From: Leptospira abararensis
Lineage (GTDB): Bacteria; Spirochaetota; Leptospiria; Leptospirales; Leptospiraceae
Assembly: GCF_016918735.1 (NCBI RefSeq)
Contig: NZ_JAFFPR010000054.1
Location: 1 to 64,000, forward strand
DNA length: 64,000 bases
Direction of reading: 5' to 3'
Each line of letters starts with the position of its first letter. Within the stretch, counting starts at the first letter, position 1. The notes beneath the pieces were generated by a model, which saw nothing but the letters and a program-made list of their open reading frames with translations, had not been told where the DNA came from and made no database searches. Made by a program: the position numbers and the translations under genes. Below, one piece after another: positions 45,332 to 55,490 of this stretch.

Positions 45332-45955
45332 TTAACCTATTTCATCCGTATAGTCCATAACCAGATACATTAGTGTTTCTTGGTCAGTGGGATTGGAATA
45401 CTCATGCGAAACATCAGCTTTAAAAAATACAGAATCTTTTGGTTCTAGTTCCACAACCTTTTCACCAACGCGTAACCGTAGTTTGCCGGAGACAACAACC
45501 AAATTTTCTGTGGTTCCTGTTTTGTGTGGTTCGGCAACTTCATGTCCACCAGGTTTTAAGATGAGCTCATAGAACTCTGTTTTGCGGTTCCCGAGAAAAG
45601 GAAAAAGTGCACGGCTTGCAAAGACTTTGGAATTGGAGTAGAGGACTTTGGAGTTTTCTACTTTGAGGATATGAATTCCATCTTGGTTTTTTTCTTTGAG
45701 GAGTTCGGAAAAGGGAACGTTGAGTCCGTTTGCAATCTTCCATAAAACAGAAATTGTGGGAACCGATTTCCCTTGTTCGATTTGCGATAACATCGCTCGG
45801 CTCACACCACAGCGGTTTGCGAGTTTGTCCAAAGAAAAACCTTTCGTATGACGGATGAGTTTCAGATTCTCTTTGACGACATCTGTTATATAATCGCCAG
45901 ATTCTGAAATCAATTGTTCAATTCCGTCAGTCGGTTGCTCTACTTTACTTACCAT
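45332..45955 (-). CDS. XRE-family regulator with cupin domain
   Basis: N-terminal helix-turn-helix ([38 protein letters not shown]) and a C-terminal cupin (about 130-205; [39 protein letters not shown]). This is the SutR/PuuR-like class that senses a small metabolite through the cupin. The frame extends to 45970, but the ATG at 45955 is a likelier start. ACAG-N5-CTGT lies about 30 bases before it and may be its own operator. It is co-directional with prmA. Confidence 0.88.
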   Translation of the reverse strand: MVSKVEQPTDGIEQLISESGDYITDVVKENLKLIRHTKGFSLDKLANRCGVSRAMLSQIEQGKSVPTISVLWKIANGLNVPFSELLKEKNQDGIHILKVENSKVLYSNSKVFASRALFPFLGNRKTEFYELILKPGGHEVAEPHKTGTTENLVVVSGKLRLRVGEKVVELEPKDSVFFKADVSHEYSNPTDQETLMYLVMDYTDEIG

Positions 45956-45994
45956 TGTCCAAGCGTCCAATATAACAGAGGTACTGTCAACAAA

Positions 45995-46681
45995 CTAACG
46001 TTTCGGCCTTTCTTTTTTATCTTCAATCACAAAGACCGGTGGGAGTTTGAGGCCAGGGGGAAACTTTTTATGGATCTCTTTTGCCGAACCTCGAAAGCTT
46101 GTTTCGTTTGCCATGGAGATTCCGAGGGCAAGGAAAATCTGGCGGTCACCAGGAAGGATTTTTGCCAAGGTTTCCAGACAGTGTTTGGTCCGGTAAGCTG
46201 TTTCATAAAAGGCGATGGTGACACCAAGTCCAATGTATTGTTTGAGAGTTCTCTCTCTTTCCTTTTCCTCTCTCGGCAAAAAACCCAAAAAAAGAAAGGG
46301 GGAGGTGGCAAACCCGGAACTCGTGAGGGCGGCAATGAGGGCCGTGGGGCCTGGGGCAGAACGAACTTCTACACCCATCTCCCAAGCGAGAGGAACAAGC
46401 CATTTGCCTGGATCTTCGAGACCAGGGCTTCCTGAATCAGAAATGAGACAGGTTCGTTTGGTGGTCGCAAGCTTCATTGCGATTTCATCCATATCCTTAC
46501 GCGACGAGTGTTCGTTCAAAAGGTCAAAGGGTTTTGCGATTCCTAACTTCTTTAAAAAAGTAGAAGTGGTTCTCTGTTCTTCTCCCAGGATCCAGTCGGC
46601 TTCCTCTAACAAGGTTTTGGTGCGAGGAGGAATGTCGGCATCATTTCCAATGGAATTGGATACTAAATAAAGTCGGTTCAT
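45995..46681 (-). CDS. Tetrapyrrole-methylase-fold SAM methyltransferase, RsmI-like
   Basis: 229 residues from the ATG at 46681. The frame is longer, but MNRLYLVSNSIGND is the natural start and overlaps the stop of the HAD gene (ATGA). Segments RTCLISDSGSPGLEDPG and RSAPGPTALIAALTSSGFA are the RsmI signature of the enzyme that 2'-O-methylates C1402 of 16S rRNA. It is shorter than most RsmI (about 280) and lacks the C-terminal domain, so it could be a related SAM methyltransferase. Confidence 0.8.
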   Translation of the reverse strand: MNRLYLVSNSIGNDADIPPRTKTLLEEADWILGEEQRTTSTFLKKLGIAKPFDLLNEHSSRKDMDEIAMKLATTKRTCLISDSGSPGLEDPGKWLVPLAWEMGVEVRSAPGPTALIAALTSSGFATSPFLFLGFLPREEKERERTLKQYIGLGVTIAFYETAYRTKHCLETLAKILPGDRQIFLALGISMANETSFRGSAKEIHKKFPPGLKLPPVFVIEDKKERPKR

Positions 46682-47505
46682 CTGGCTACGGGTTGGTAAA
46701 CAAAGTAAGGTTGGATATAAATTCCTTTTGCAGAACAGGCAGAGGCAAACTCTGGATTGTCCCGGTTGATGGCAACAGCCATTTGTTTGGCTCGGCAAAG
46801 CATAGGAAAATCATTAAAGGAATCTCCAAAGGCCAGGTCGGGATATACTCCCACTCTTTCTTCGATGGCTTTTACTTTTCCTTCCCCATAAGTATAAGGT
46901 TCAATCAGTTGGTGTGTGAACTTCCCATTTTCACCTAACACTTGTCTCATTCCAATGACTTTGGATTCCTCCACTGGAAAAAGGTGGGCAATGGCGGCAA
47001 TTCCTGGTTCCGGAGATGCGGTCACAATGTACACAGTCCAATCATGATGGTATAAATAAGCGATTAAGTCTTTCATTTCCACTTGGGGAAACACACCGGA
47101 ATCTCTATCGGGAATGTTCACTCTTTCCCAAGCCCGGCGAGACACTTCGTAGTATTCTTCTTGGTTCATGCCTTGGAAGATAAAACTTGTCCAACGGTAT
47201 CCTCTTTCGATTCCGTATTCTTTTAACTGGTAGGAATACTCTTCCCAAATCAAACGTTCTTTTTCGGCTGTATTGATCGCTGTATGATCTTTCCAAATTT
47301 CTTTATCACGAAAAAAATCAGATAAGTCTTTGGGAACATAGATAAGTCCATCATGGAGGAGTTCTTCCATGATCTTTTCACCAAAATCGTTGCGAATGAG
47401 AGTGTTATCAAAATCAAAACAGGCGATGCCTGGTTTTTTCGGTATGATGGTTGTCAGACGGTCGTAAATTTCGTCCGTCCAACTGTTCTTTGTCAGGTTA
47501 GTCAC
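46678..47505 (-). CDS. HAD-superfamily phosphatase (SerB-like)
   Basis: HAD hydrolase with motif I CFDFDNTLIRND (nucleophile Asp, then acid Asp), motif II YIVTASPEPG, a lysine in EGKVKAIEE and motif IV AFGDSFNDFPML. The layout is the phosphoserine phosphatase-like HAD-IB class, but the helical cap (about 50-120, rich in Glu/Trp/Tyr) is larger. The start codon region is clean at 47505. It is coupled to the RsmI-like gene by a 4-base overlap. Substrate not predictable. Confidence 0.85.
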   Translation of the reverse strand: MTNLTKNSWTDEIYDRLTTIIPKKPGIACFDFDNTLIRNDFGEKIMEELLHDGLIYVPKDLSDFFRDKEIWKDHTAINTAEKERLIWEEYSYQLKEYGIERGYRWTSFIFQGMNQEEYYEVSRRAWERVNIPDRDSGVFPQVEMKDLIAYLYHHDWTVYIVTASPEPGIAAIAHLFPVEESKVIGMRQVLGENGKFTHQLIEPYTYGEGKVKAIEERVGVYPDLAFGDSFNDFPMLCRAKQMAVAINRDNPEFASACSAKGIYIQPYFVYQPVAR

Positions 47506-47511
47506 TAATAC

Positions 47512-48312
47512 TTAGTCTGCAAATCCGACTATGCTTGTGGCAACTCCTTCTTCGTAGGGAGTGAGAAAGTTTTCAGGATTTAAATACACATTATGAAATC
47601 GGACTTCGAAATGGACATGGGGCCCCGTGGACTTTCCTGTGTTTCCAGAAAAGGCAATGATTTGCCCTTTTCTTACCACATCTCCTGGTTTTACGAGTAA
47701 CTCTTGGTTGTGTCCGTAAACAGTATGGAAGTGGTTCATGTCATGGTGGTAAATTTTGACCGCAAGCCCATAGTCACCACCTCGGCCCGCTTCTTCGACC
47801 ACACCGTCGGCGGCAGCAAGGACGATGGATTTTTTCGGAATGGCGATGTCGAGACCCGTGTGCCAGGTGTTCCAACGCCTTCCAATTCGAGAAGAAATTC
47901 TAGATTTGTTATTAGGAAGGACGGGCCAGATGAATTGGTCGATGGGAGATTCCACGGTTTCGCGGAAGAGTTCTTTTTCTTGGAGGCCCCGCATGTATTC
48001 TGCGGAATAAGGAAAGAAAATGGAGCGTTTCAAACGTCCCAGATCTGCTTCTTTCAGTTGGTTGATTTCCATCACCTCTTGGGCGAGGATTCCAAACTCG
48101 GATGCTTTCTCGAGAAGGCTTTTTTTCTCGGCATTTAGGTCTACCCAAAGGCCCCATTGTTCATTGTAACGCTGGAAGACATGGTTGTCCAAAAATACGG
48201 GACCATTTTTTTGCTTTTGGTAGGCCGCATAGGCTGAGTAGGTCACTACGAATAGGATTAAGACTAGAATGATATAGTAACTACGGTTTCGCTTCATCTC
48301 ATTTTGCCTCAT
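47512..48312 (-). CDS. M23 family peptidase (LytM-like), membrane anchored
   Basis: An N-terminal membrane helix (about residues 9-30), a linker containing coiled segments, and a zinc peptidase domain at about 140-255. Zinc ligands are in HTGLDIAIPK (His and Asp) and GPHVHFEVRF (HxH), with TVYGHNQELLV between. This set acts on peptidoglycan cross-links, as in EnvC/NlpD or LytM proteins. The first ATG is at 48312; an alternative at 48297 (MKRNRSYY) is also possible. 266 residues. Next gene 6 bases downstream. Confidence 0.9.
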   Translation of the reverse strand: MRQNEMKRNRSYYIILVLILFVVTYSAYAAYQKQKNGPVFLDNHVFQRYNEQWGLWVDLNAEKKSLLEKASEFGILAQEVMEINQLKEADLGRLKRSIFFPYSAEYMRGLQEKELFRETVESPIDQFIWPVLPNNKSRISSRIGRRWNTWHTGLDIAIPKKSIVLAAADGVVEEAGRGGDYGLAVKIYHHDMNHFHTVYGHNQELLVKPGDVVRKGQIIAFSGNTGKSTGPHVHFEVRFHNVYLNPENFLTPYEEGVATSIVGFAD

Positions 48313-48524
48313 AAACTATGGTGCAATGCCAAATTCTCACGGCCACTCATCTGGTCAAGGCGAACGGTCGGGAAATCCGCCCCAAACATGGCATTTATGT
48401 GACATAACACTGAGACTGGTTTTCAGGTCACTCGTTTTTCTAAACATAAAATGATTAGGGAACAGTGTTTAGTAGGAGATGAACGGAAATTTATCGACCA
48501 GAATGACGCCGGGAAGGGGAAAAA

Positions 48525-48556
48525 CCTTCTTACCGGAAGGGATTCTGGTAAGAAGG
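48525..48556 (-). terminator. Intrinsic terminator after the sterol desaturase-like gene
   Basis: CCTTCTTACC (48525-48534) and GGTAAGAAGG (48547-48556) form a perfect 10-bp stem with a 12-base loop. On the minus strand it is followed by TTTTTCCCC, so it ends transcription of the gene at 48592-49833. Confidence 0.75.
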
Positions 48557-48591
48557 AAGTGAATCATTTGTTTTCTTTGTGAAAACTTAGT

Positions 48592-49833
48592 TCAGGCAGC
48601 CTGAGCTTTTCGGCCATTGGTTCGGTAGAGGTAAATTCCTGCCACAAGAAGGCAAACAATACCGATCGCGTAGTAGGCCCAACCCACATCAAAGTAGGCA
48701 ATTACGAGAAAACCAAAAAGAAGACGTCCGATCTCCATCGCACCTGCCCAAGATTTCCCTTCAATCAGGGCATTGATTGCCACAAGAGAGAAGGTCACCC
48801 AAAGAGTCACGAGCACTTGCGAGATGAGAGAGAACTTTGCCACAAAAAGGAGAAAGGAAAAGGACAAAAGAAGAACCAAAACAAACCAAGTGGTGGTGTA
48901 CGTTCTCACTTCGGAGGGAGGTTTTGGATCGTACTTATGAAAACTCTGTGGGCTGACTTCGGGGATCGGTAAAAACCCGGATGGTTTGTTTCCTTCTCTC
49001 GGATACCAACCCGGTGGTTTGAAAAAGACTCGAATTTTATCTAAGAAATAGGGGGCACTTGCCGCTTGTTTCAAAAGCTCCCAATAGTAATGGATATTGG
49101 CATAGACCGGATTGAAACTTTTGAGTGGTTTGACTGTTCCATAAACACAAGGCTCTGTTTCTTCTCGGAATGTGCCAAACATCCGATCAAAAAGGATAAA
49201 GATTCCGCCATGGTTTTTATCAATATAGATCGGATTGATTGCATGATGGACCCGGTGGTGGGAAGGGGTGGATAAAATGTATTCTCCAATCTTTCCAATT
49301 TTACCCACAGCTTTGGTATGCACCCAAAATTGGTAGATAAGGTTCAATTGTCCACTGGCCAGATACATCCAAGGGTGGAATCCAATGAGAGCCAAAGGAA
49401 CATAGAAAATCCAGGTCACAATTCCACCGAGTCCGGTTTGTCTCAGAGCCACAACCAAATTGTATTCTTCGCTGTGGTGGTGGATGACATGTCCTGCCCA
49501 GAGAATGTTCACTTCGTGAGCTAAACGGTGGGACCAGTAATAACAGAAGTCTTGACCCACAATGCAAAGGATCCAAGCCCAAGGGTTTGTCATGGCAAAT
49601 TCAAAAAATCGAAAGTGTTCGTAAATATAGAAATAAGCAAAGAGTCCAATTCCCTTTTGGAAAAGTCCCCAGATCTGGGAAATGATTCCTGTGCTTAGGT
49701 CGGCAATGGAATCGTTTAACCGGTAGAGGGCTTTGTTTTTACGATAACCAATGTAGACTTCGATTCCAATCAGGAGGAAGAATACGGGGATGGCATAGGT
49801 GACAATGGGCGGAGGTGTAAAATTCTCGAACAT
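48592..49833 (-). CDS. Fatty acid hydroxylase/sterol desaturase family membrane protein
   Basis: A 413-residue membrane protein with the three His clusters of the di-iron family: HRLAHEVNILWAGHVIHHHS, then HTKAVGKIG and PSHHRVHHAINPIYIDKNHG. Hydrophobic helices flank them and extra membrane segments form the C-terminus (about 330-405), as in alkylglycerol monooxygenase and related enzymes. Oxidation of a lipid is likely; the substrate is not predictable. An intrinsic terminator follows at 48525-48556. Confidence 0.85.
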   Translation of the reverse strand: MFENFTPPPIVTYAIPVFFLLIGIEVYIGYRKNKALYRLNDSIADLSTGIISQIWGLFQKGIGLFAYFYIYEHFRFFEFAMTNPWAWILCIVGQDFCYYWSHRLAHEVNILWAGHVIHHHSEEYNLVVALRQTGLGGIVTWIFYVPLALIGFHPWMYLASGQLNLIYQFWVHTKAVGKIGKIGEYILSTPSHHRVHHAINPIYIDKNHGGIFILFDRMFGTFREETEPCVYGTVKPLKSFNPVYANIHYYWELLKQAASAPYFLDKIRVFFKPPGWYPREGNKPSGFLPIPEVSPQSFHKYDPKPPSEVRTYTTTWFVLVLLLSFSFLLFVAKFSLISQVLVTLWVTFSLVAINALIEGKSWAGAMEIGRLLFGFLVIAYFDVGWAYYAIGIVCLLVAGIYLYRTNGRKAQAA

Positions 49834-49851
49834 AGCGGAGTAAATTTGACA

Positions 49852-50742
49852 TCATTTTGACAAATAGTCAAGTAAATGTTGACCCAAAGTCAGAAATTGT
49901 TCACGGTTCAATTCTTCAGGCCTTGCCGTAGGCGGAACCCCCGCTGATTGGATGGCTTTTCCCAATGCCTCCCGAAAATCCGGATCCTCAGAAAAGGGAG
50001 ATTCGCGAAGGCTCACTTGGATTTGTTTTCGTTTCCCCCAAAAAAGCGTACGAAGCATTCGCGACCAAAGTTCTACCTCGCGGTCGGTCGTGAGTTTCCA
50101 TTGGTTCTGTTTGGTTTCTTTTTTGGGACTAAGTAGGATGAGGGCGGAATGGATTTTGGGGATGGGGAAAAAACAGTTTTTATGAACGGTTTTCAAATAC
50201 TTCACTTCACAAAACGCAGAAAGGAAAACAGATAAGGAAGAGGTTTCTTTCACAAGGCGTTCGGCGAATTCCTTTTGCACCATAAAAATCCCACCTTGGA
50301 AATTGCGACAATGGATGACCAAGGTATTGATGATTTCTGTGGTTAGGTGGTAAGGCAAATTTCCAAATACAAATACTTTTTCATTATAGATATGGAAGAG
50401 GTTGTCTAATGCATCCCCTTCATAAAGAATTGCTCTTGGAAACTTTGGTAAAATTTCTTCTTTAGTCAATTGGATGTAAGCGTTGTCGATTTCGAATAGA
50501 TAAGTTTTTTTATCGAGGCCTAGGACGGGATAGGTTAAAGTCCCGAGTCCTATTCCAATTTCTGCAAGCACAGTTGATTCTTCATGTAGCAAAGGTTCGG
50601 TGGAATTGACTATGAAATTCACTATGTTTTGGTCGATGAGGAAGTTTTGGCCAAATTTCTTCTGCGCTCGGATTCCTTTGGATTCAAAGAAGGTTTGTAT
50701 ATTGGAGATGGTCGCGTAAGGGGATTTCAAAAGTTTCCTCAA
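49852..50742 (-). CDS. rsmA: 16S rRNA dimethyladenosine transferase
   Basis: Dimethylates two adjacent adenines near the 3' end of 16S rRNA (KsgA). The SAM site is VLAEIGIGLGTLTYPVLG and the catalytic motif FGNLPYHLTTEI (NLPY). The start FFESKGIRAQKKFGQNFLID is the usual RsmA opening. The first ATG (50742) lies inside the 3' end of the comEC-like gene, overlapping by 59 bases, so the two are coupled or the true start is a few codons later. 296 residues is normal. Confidence 0.92.
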   Translation of the reverse strand: MRKLLKSPYATISNIQTFFESKGIRAQKKFGQNFLIDQNIVNFIVNSTEPLLHEESTVLAEIGIGLGTLTYPVLGLDKKTYLFEIDNAYIQLTKEEILPKFPRAILYEGDALDNLFHIYNEKVFVFGNLPYHLTTEIINTLVIHCRNFQGGIFMVQKEFAERLVKETSSLSVFLSAFCEVKYLKTVHKNCFFPIPKIHSALILLSPKKETKQNQWKLTTDREVELWSRMLRTLFWGKRKQIQVSLRESPFSEDPDFREALGKAIQSAGVPPTARPEELNREQFLTLGQHLLDYLSK

Positions 50743-52513
50743 CGAGTATCATTTTCCAGGCAGTAGAAATCCCAAGTAGTTTTTGGTATTGGATCCATTC
50801 TTTCGCTTCCTTTTTTTTCCAAGGAGGGAAGTCCAAAAGAAGAATTCCCTTCCAATTTGGGTTGGTTCTCGACTTATCTGCCTGTTTGGTTTGTTTTAAA
50901 AACCGATCCACCTCCTTCGGATTCCCATCAAACCGGATAATGGAAAAAAGTGGATTCATTTCCGCGCCAAGGATCTCTCTTTCTTTGGGTTTTATGGGAA
51001 GTTGGAATTTAGAAATCCAATCTAGGGACTTCTCTGTTCCATGCCAATAAACATCCGTTATATTGTATTTTTTCATGGAAGATAAAATTCTTCGGAGACA
51101 AGATTCCGATTCAAAGGAAATGAATTTTGGAGGTGGATGGCCTGGAGTCAGCTCTGTGAGTCCTTTCGAATAACAAGTTCCAAAAATATAGAGATGTTCG
51201 CCGTATCGAATTGATAAATTTCCTTTTCGGAGTTTTGTTTGGAGTGTCGGGAGATTTGTTGTCGGAAGAAAATAGGAAACAATCAAAAACAAAGTCGGAA
51301 GAAAGTAGAGAGCAGTTTTAACTAAGGGATGTTTTATAAAATGAAGTTTCGGATAAAATGTATAAACAAAGCTAAGGAAGATTGAAATAAAAAATAGGGT
51401 TTCGGGAGTCGTTGCCCAAGTTTTATACCCTCTACCCAAATCACACAAAACCTGGAAAATTTTTAAGAAAATGGATAACTCAAACGTTGCGGGAACCCAA
51501 ATCCAAGGAGAGAGTATATCCACTAAAAATTCTGGGACGAGGGACTGGAGAAAAATACTCAAATAAAGTGTGGGAAGAAGGATTCCTGCCATAGGAACCA
51601 AAAGGAAATTGATCCAAATCCCTCCATAGGAAAAGGACCGAAAGTAATAAACTAAAACGGGAAAACTACAAATGGAACAAGCGAGTGTTAGATGAAAGTT
51701 TTCTTTAAAAAAAGATTTGGATTTGGGAAAAAGTATCTGATCAAAAATCGGTTTTAGAAAAAAAATTCCAAACACAGCACCAAAAGATAATAAAAATCCT
51801 ATGCTTAGAAAATCATAAAAGAGAAAAAATGCAATACAACCCGAAGAGATCGTTAGTAAGTCTGATGGCCCAATTTTTCTATAAAATAGTGATGCTATGA
51901 GAGATAAAAATACAAAGAGATAAGCTCGTAAAAAAGAAACAGGAAAGTCGAGAGCCGCCAAATAGAGAAAACCAACACCTAACGAAAGTATAAGTGAGAT
52001 CCATTTTCTTTTTCGAAAACAAAGGTTACCCAAAAATTGTAAGGAACCAATGAAAATTCCCAAATGAAGACCGGAGGCCGCAAACAAATGAAGGATCCCT
52101 GATTCTTTTGCAATATCTTTGAAACTTCCAGGAATTTCCTTTGTGGATCCTGTGACAAAACCCATAACAATTCTTGATTCAAACTTAGAGAGGGGAGATT
52201 TTTTGAATTGGGTTTCTAAGTAAGAGCGAAAGAGGGGATGGATGGTTTTTACGCTAGGTCCTGAGTGGACGTTGGCAAATACTAAAAATAGAATCGAAGC
52301 TAAAAGAAAAAGATAAACCTTTTTATCAATGTTATGCGAGAGGAGTGGCGGGAGGAAGGTATATGAAACGAGGAACAGGAGAGAGGTAAAAAGTAGGAGT
52401 GAATGAAAGCCCGGTACGTTAAGTCCCAGTTTTAGAAGAAAGGCCGTCCCACAAATCCCCAAACAGAACCAACTGAAATCGGCCCTAGGAAGAAGATAGA
52501 TCTCCTGTTTCAT
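50684..52513 (-). CDS. ComEC/Rec2-family membrane channel protein
   Basis: The central ComEC membrane domain is clear: GFVTGSTKEIPGSFKDIAK, ESGILHLFAASGLHLGIFIG, SLGVGFLYLAALDFPVSFLR and AYLFVFLSLIASLFYRKIG, the pattern of DNA-uptake channels. About ten membrane helices lie between residues 15 and 420. The C-terminal 170 residues, where many ComEC proteins carry a metallo-beta-lactamase domain, show no HxHxDH motif, so this domain is degenerate or different. Whether it imports DNA is unknown. Confidence 0.85.
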   Translation of the reverse strand: MKQEIYLLPRADFSWFCLGICGTAFLLKLGLNVPGFHSLLLFTSLLFLVSYTFLPPLLSHNIDKKVYLFLLASILFLVFANVHSGPSVKTIHPLFRSYLETQFKKSPLSKFESRIVMGFVTGSTKEIPGSFKDIAKESGILHLFAASGLHLGIFIGSLQFLGNLCFRKRKWISLILSLGVGFLYLAALDFPVSFLRAYLFVFLSLIASLFYRKIGPSDLLTISSGCIAFFLFYDFLSIGFLLSFGAVFGIFFLKPIFDQILFPKSKSFFKENFHLTLACSICSFPVLVYYFRSFSYGGIWINFLLVPMAGILLPTLYLSIFLQSLVPEFLVDILSPWIWVPATFELSIFLKIFQVLCDLGRGYKTWATTPETLFFISIFLSFVYTFYPKLHFIKHPLVKTALYFLPTLFLIVSYFLPTTNLPTLQTKLRKGNLSIRYGEHLYIFGTCYSKGLTELTPGHPPPKFISFESESCLRRILSSMKKYNITDVYWHGTEKSLDWISKFQLPIKPKEREILGAEMNPLFSIIRFDGNPKEVDRFLKQTKQADKSRTNPNWKGILLLDFPPWKKKEAKEWIQYQKLLGISTAWKMILVEETFEIPLRDHLQYTNLL

Positions 52514-52555
52514 ACAGGATTAGGTGAAAAATGGGGAACTTTGGTTCTTTAGAAA

Positions 52556-53524
52556 TTAAAAAGGATAAATGCCTAAGGTCTTTCTAACATCTTCCAATTT
52601 TTTTTCTGCCACCTTTTTGGCTTTTTCTTTTCCTTCTTTTAGGACTTGGTGCACATAATCTAAATTTCGTGTAAGTTCTTCTCGTTTGACACGGTAGGGT
52701 GCAAAATGACCTAGAATGGAATCCAAAAGATCTTTTTTTAGATCTCCGTAACCCGCTCCCCCTTGTTTGTATTTTTCCATTTGTACCGATTTTTCTGCGG
52801 ATGTTAGGAAGAGTGAATGGATTTGGAAGATAACAGATGTTTCTGGGTCTTTCGGCTCTTCGACTGCTTTCGAATCGCTCACAATGGACATTACTTGCTT
52901 TTTGATCTCTTTTTCAGTTCCAAAGAAGTCGATTGTGTTTTTGTAAGATTTGGACATCTTCGCACCATCCACACCAGGGACAGTGGCCGTATTTTCATCG
53001 ATATCTGGTTCTGGAATGGTAAGCACGGGTCCAAACTGTGCATTGAATCTTTCGGCAATATCCCGAGAAAATTCTAAATGTTGTTTTTGGTCTTTTCCCA
53101 CGGGGACTTTTTCTGCGGAAAAAAGTAAGATGTCACTTGCCATAAGGATGGGATAGGTAAAAAGTCCTGCACCCGGAACAAAACCTTTCGCTACTTTGTC
53201 CTTAAAGGAATGAGCCAATTGTAATTGAGAAACAGTAATGGACTGCGATAAATACCAAGTAAGTTCTGTGACTTCGGGTACGTCACTTTGAACCCAAAAT
53301 ACAGATTTTTGAGGATCGACGCCTAGCGCGAGTAAGTCGATCGCACATTCCATTGTAAAACTCTTTAATTCTTCTTTGGATCGGAATGTTGTGAGTGCGT
53401 GTAGGTTTGCTATAAAAAGAAATAAGTCTTCTGTGGATTGGTAGTCCAAGATTTTTTTGATCGCAGAAAAATAGTTACCTAAGTGGAGTTTTCCTGAGGG
53501 TTGAAGACCGGTGAGGACTCTCAT
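52556..53524 (-). CDS. trpS: Tryptophan--tRNA ligase
   Basis: Class I aminoacyl-tRNA synthetase that charges tRNA-Trp. The HIGH-like motif is [11 protein letters not shown] (residues about 12-22) and the KMSKS loop is [12 protein letters not shown]. The sequence [15 protein letters not shown] is diagnostic of TrpS. 322 residues is normal. The gene overlaps the stop of the large hypothetical gene upstream by 4 bases, an unusual partner for a synthetase. Confidence 0.96.
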   Translation of the reverse strand: MRVLTGLQPSGKLHLGNYFSAIKKILDYQSTEDLFLFIANLHALTTFRSKEELKSFTMECAIDLLALGVDPQKSVFWVQSDVPEVTELTWYLSQSITVSQLQLAHSFKDKVAKGFVPGAGLFTYPILMASDILLFSAEKVPVGKDQKQHLEFSRDIAERFNAQFGPVLTIPEPDIDENTATVPGVDGAKMSKSYKNTIDFFGTEKEIKKQVMSIVSDSKAVEEPKDPETSVIFQIHSLFLTSAEKSVQMEKYKQGGAGYGDLKKDLLDSILGHFAPYRVKREELTRNLDYVHQVLKEGKEKAKKVAEKKLEDVRKTLGIYPF

Positions 53525-55488
53525 GATTCTCCGTCCGCATCGGAAAGATCCAATGGATCCGAGTTTTCTTTGTTTTCGGAAGATTCGGAATTTCCTTCTT
53601 CTTTGTGAAAACTGGAGTAGGTGAGTCTTTCGTATTCTTTATTTAATTTGATCAGCTCTTGCTCAATTTTGCGATGTGCGGTGAGTTTGGATGTGGTTGC
53701 TGGATCCTTGAAGATTACAGCATAATTGTATAAATACCTTGTAAATTGGATAAAAACATCCTCTACCTTCATTCCGTTGATTCTTTCTTTAGCAACTACG
53801 GATTTATCAAAATGAGGAATGAATCTTTGGGCGATTTTTACTTCTTCAATGACTTTGTCTTTTGTGGATGCGATTTTATCATTTGTTTTGCCTTTGGATT
53901 CAGTGACTTTTGCCATCAAATGGTTTTCTACAATGATATTGAGTTTGCCTGCAAAACTTCCAAAAAATTCGGAAGCCTCTTGTAATGCCTGAACTATGGT
54001 TCCTGCAATTTGGTCATTGGCCGCATTACCTGTGCTATAGTCCATTCCATACTGTTGGAAACTATATTGGAAACTCGGGAATTTTTTATTAAAATTATCA
54101 ATGGTCCGAACAAGAGAATTGAGTTGGTCAATTTCATTTCGAAAAAGTCCAGGTTGGATTAGAAGTAGTTCTTGGTTTTGGTTTTTGTCGCCAAGACGCA
54201 TGTAACCTTCGATCAAGTTGATGTAAACGTTTTGTAAATCACGAAGTAATAAATATACAAGTCGATGTGGTTGGGATTTGTAGCTATTTTTTACTGTTTG
54301 GCTTTTTGCTGATTCTGGCATATGGTGGGCCATAAAGTCATCAACAACCACATTCAAAAAATCAAAACTAATCTTTCCTTTGTCATCAATGGCAAAATAC
54401 CGAGATCTAAGATTTTGCAATTCTTCTTTTTTGAAGGATCTGGTGTTGATATCGTCGGAAAGTTTTGCAACAGTGATCTCTACTTCTTTTTGAATTTCCC
54501 TAGCAGCTTGGAATTTATGCTCTTGGATGGCAGGAACTCTTAAGTCCGCAACAATCTCTGGCCAAGTGAACATTTTTTTCTTTGCTACAATATAAAATGC
54601 AGTGATTGCTTCGGATAACTTGGGTTTTGTGTTCTCCAGATTTAATGCGTAACCAACTCCCTCCATAATTTTGCTGAGTTTGGGAGTGAGTTTTTCATCC
54701 ATTTTAACAATATCTGGGAGGTTGGAAAGGATGATGTCACTGGCATCATTTCTTTGTAGAAAACGCACATAAAACATCTGCATTTTTAAGGAACGTTCCA
54801 AAAAGATATCCGCAGAAATTTTGTCCAAAATGAGTGCATCTAAAGAGGCAAAGGCATTATAGAACTTATTAAAGTTATTGATGATATTGTAAACAAGGGG
54901 AGTCCAAATCCTCCAACCTTGTTGTTCGGAAACACGAAGGGCTTGAATGGTAGGAATAAGAACATCTTCTTTCATTCCTCGGAAAAGTTTTTCCACATTA
55001 TTGGAAATGGTAGGGTTACGGCCAAAAAGACCAATATCTATGGTTCCCGTATCTCTTCCAAATTTGCTGATAGAGTTGTTTACGCTCCCCGCACCCCCAC
55101 CAAAAAGACCAGCTAGAAGTCCACCACCTTGCCTTGGTTCGATGACTCTTTTTTTTGCGGGGTTTTGTTTCTGTTTAGCACTATCAATTGTAACAAGATC
55201 ACTAGAACGCTTTGGTTTTTGATCTGGAGTAGATGTTACGTAGGGCTTTGGATTTTCCCTTCTTTGTTGTTCCCTTTCTGGAAGACCACGATCCCGGCCA
55301 TCGTCTTTTTTCGGTTTGTTTTTGGCTTCATAGTCCTCATCTACTTTGCGGATGAGATCAATGCGTATAAAAACATCGTTTGATTTTAAAATGGCTTCAT
55401 CGATGAGCTGTTGGTGTTCCGGTGTACGTGCTTTACGATACAAATCGGCAAATACGCGGTGTGCTTCTGTACGAGAGACCGGAGTCAC
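53521..55488 (-). CDS. Large conserved-looking hypothetical protein
   Basis: 655 residues with no membrane segment or signal peptide. A charged, disordered region (about 55-120; [20 protein letters not shown]) and a Gly-rich spot ([15 protein letters not shown]) separate an N-terminal helical piece from a long helical body (about 150-620) with many Phe/Leu heptads. The C-terminus is acidic ([13 protein letters not shown]). I recognise no domain; it may be a spirochaete-specific structural or scaffold protein. It is translationally coupled to trpS and lies 2 bases after the LolA-like gene. Confidence 0.72.
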   Translation of the reverse strand: MTPVSRTEAHRVFADLYRKARTPEHQQLIDEAILKSNDVFIRIDLIRKVDEDYEAKNKPKKDDGRDRGLPEREQQRRENPKPYVTSTPDQKPKRSSDLVTIDSAKQKQNPAKKRVIEPRQGGGLLAGLFGGGAGSVNNSISKFGRDTGTIDIGLFGRNPTISNNVEKLFRGMKEDVLIPTIQALRVSEQQGWRIWTPLVYNIINNFNKFYNAFASLDALILDKISADIFLERSLKMQMFYVRFLQRNDASDIILSNLPDIVKMDEKLTPKLSKIMEGVGYALNLENTKPKLSEAITAFYIVAKKKMFTWPEIVADLRVPAIQEHKFQAAREIQKEVEITVAKLSDDINTRSFKKEELQNLRSRYFAIDDKGKISFDFLNVVVDDFMAHHMPESAKSQTVKNSYKSQPHRLVYLLLRDLQNVYINLIEGYMRLGDKNQNQELLLIQPGLFRNEIDQLNSLVRTIDNFNKKFPSFQYSFQQYGMDYSTGNAANDQIAGTIVQALQEASEFFGSFAGKLNIIVENHLMAKVTESKGKTNDKIASTKDKVIEEVKIAQRFIPHFDKSVVAKERINGMKVEDVFIQFTRYLYNYAVIFKDPATTSKLTAHRKIEQELIKLNKEYERLTYSSFHKEEGNSESSENKENSDPLDLSDADGES

Positions 55489-55490
55489 AA

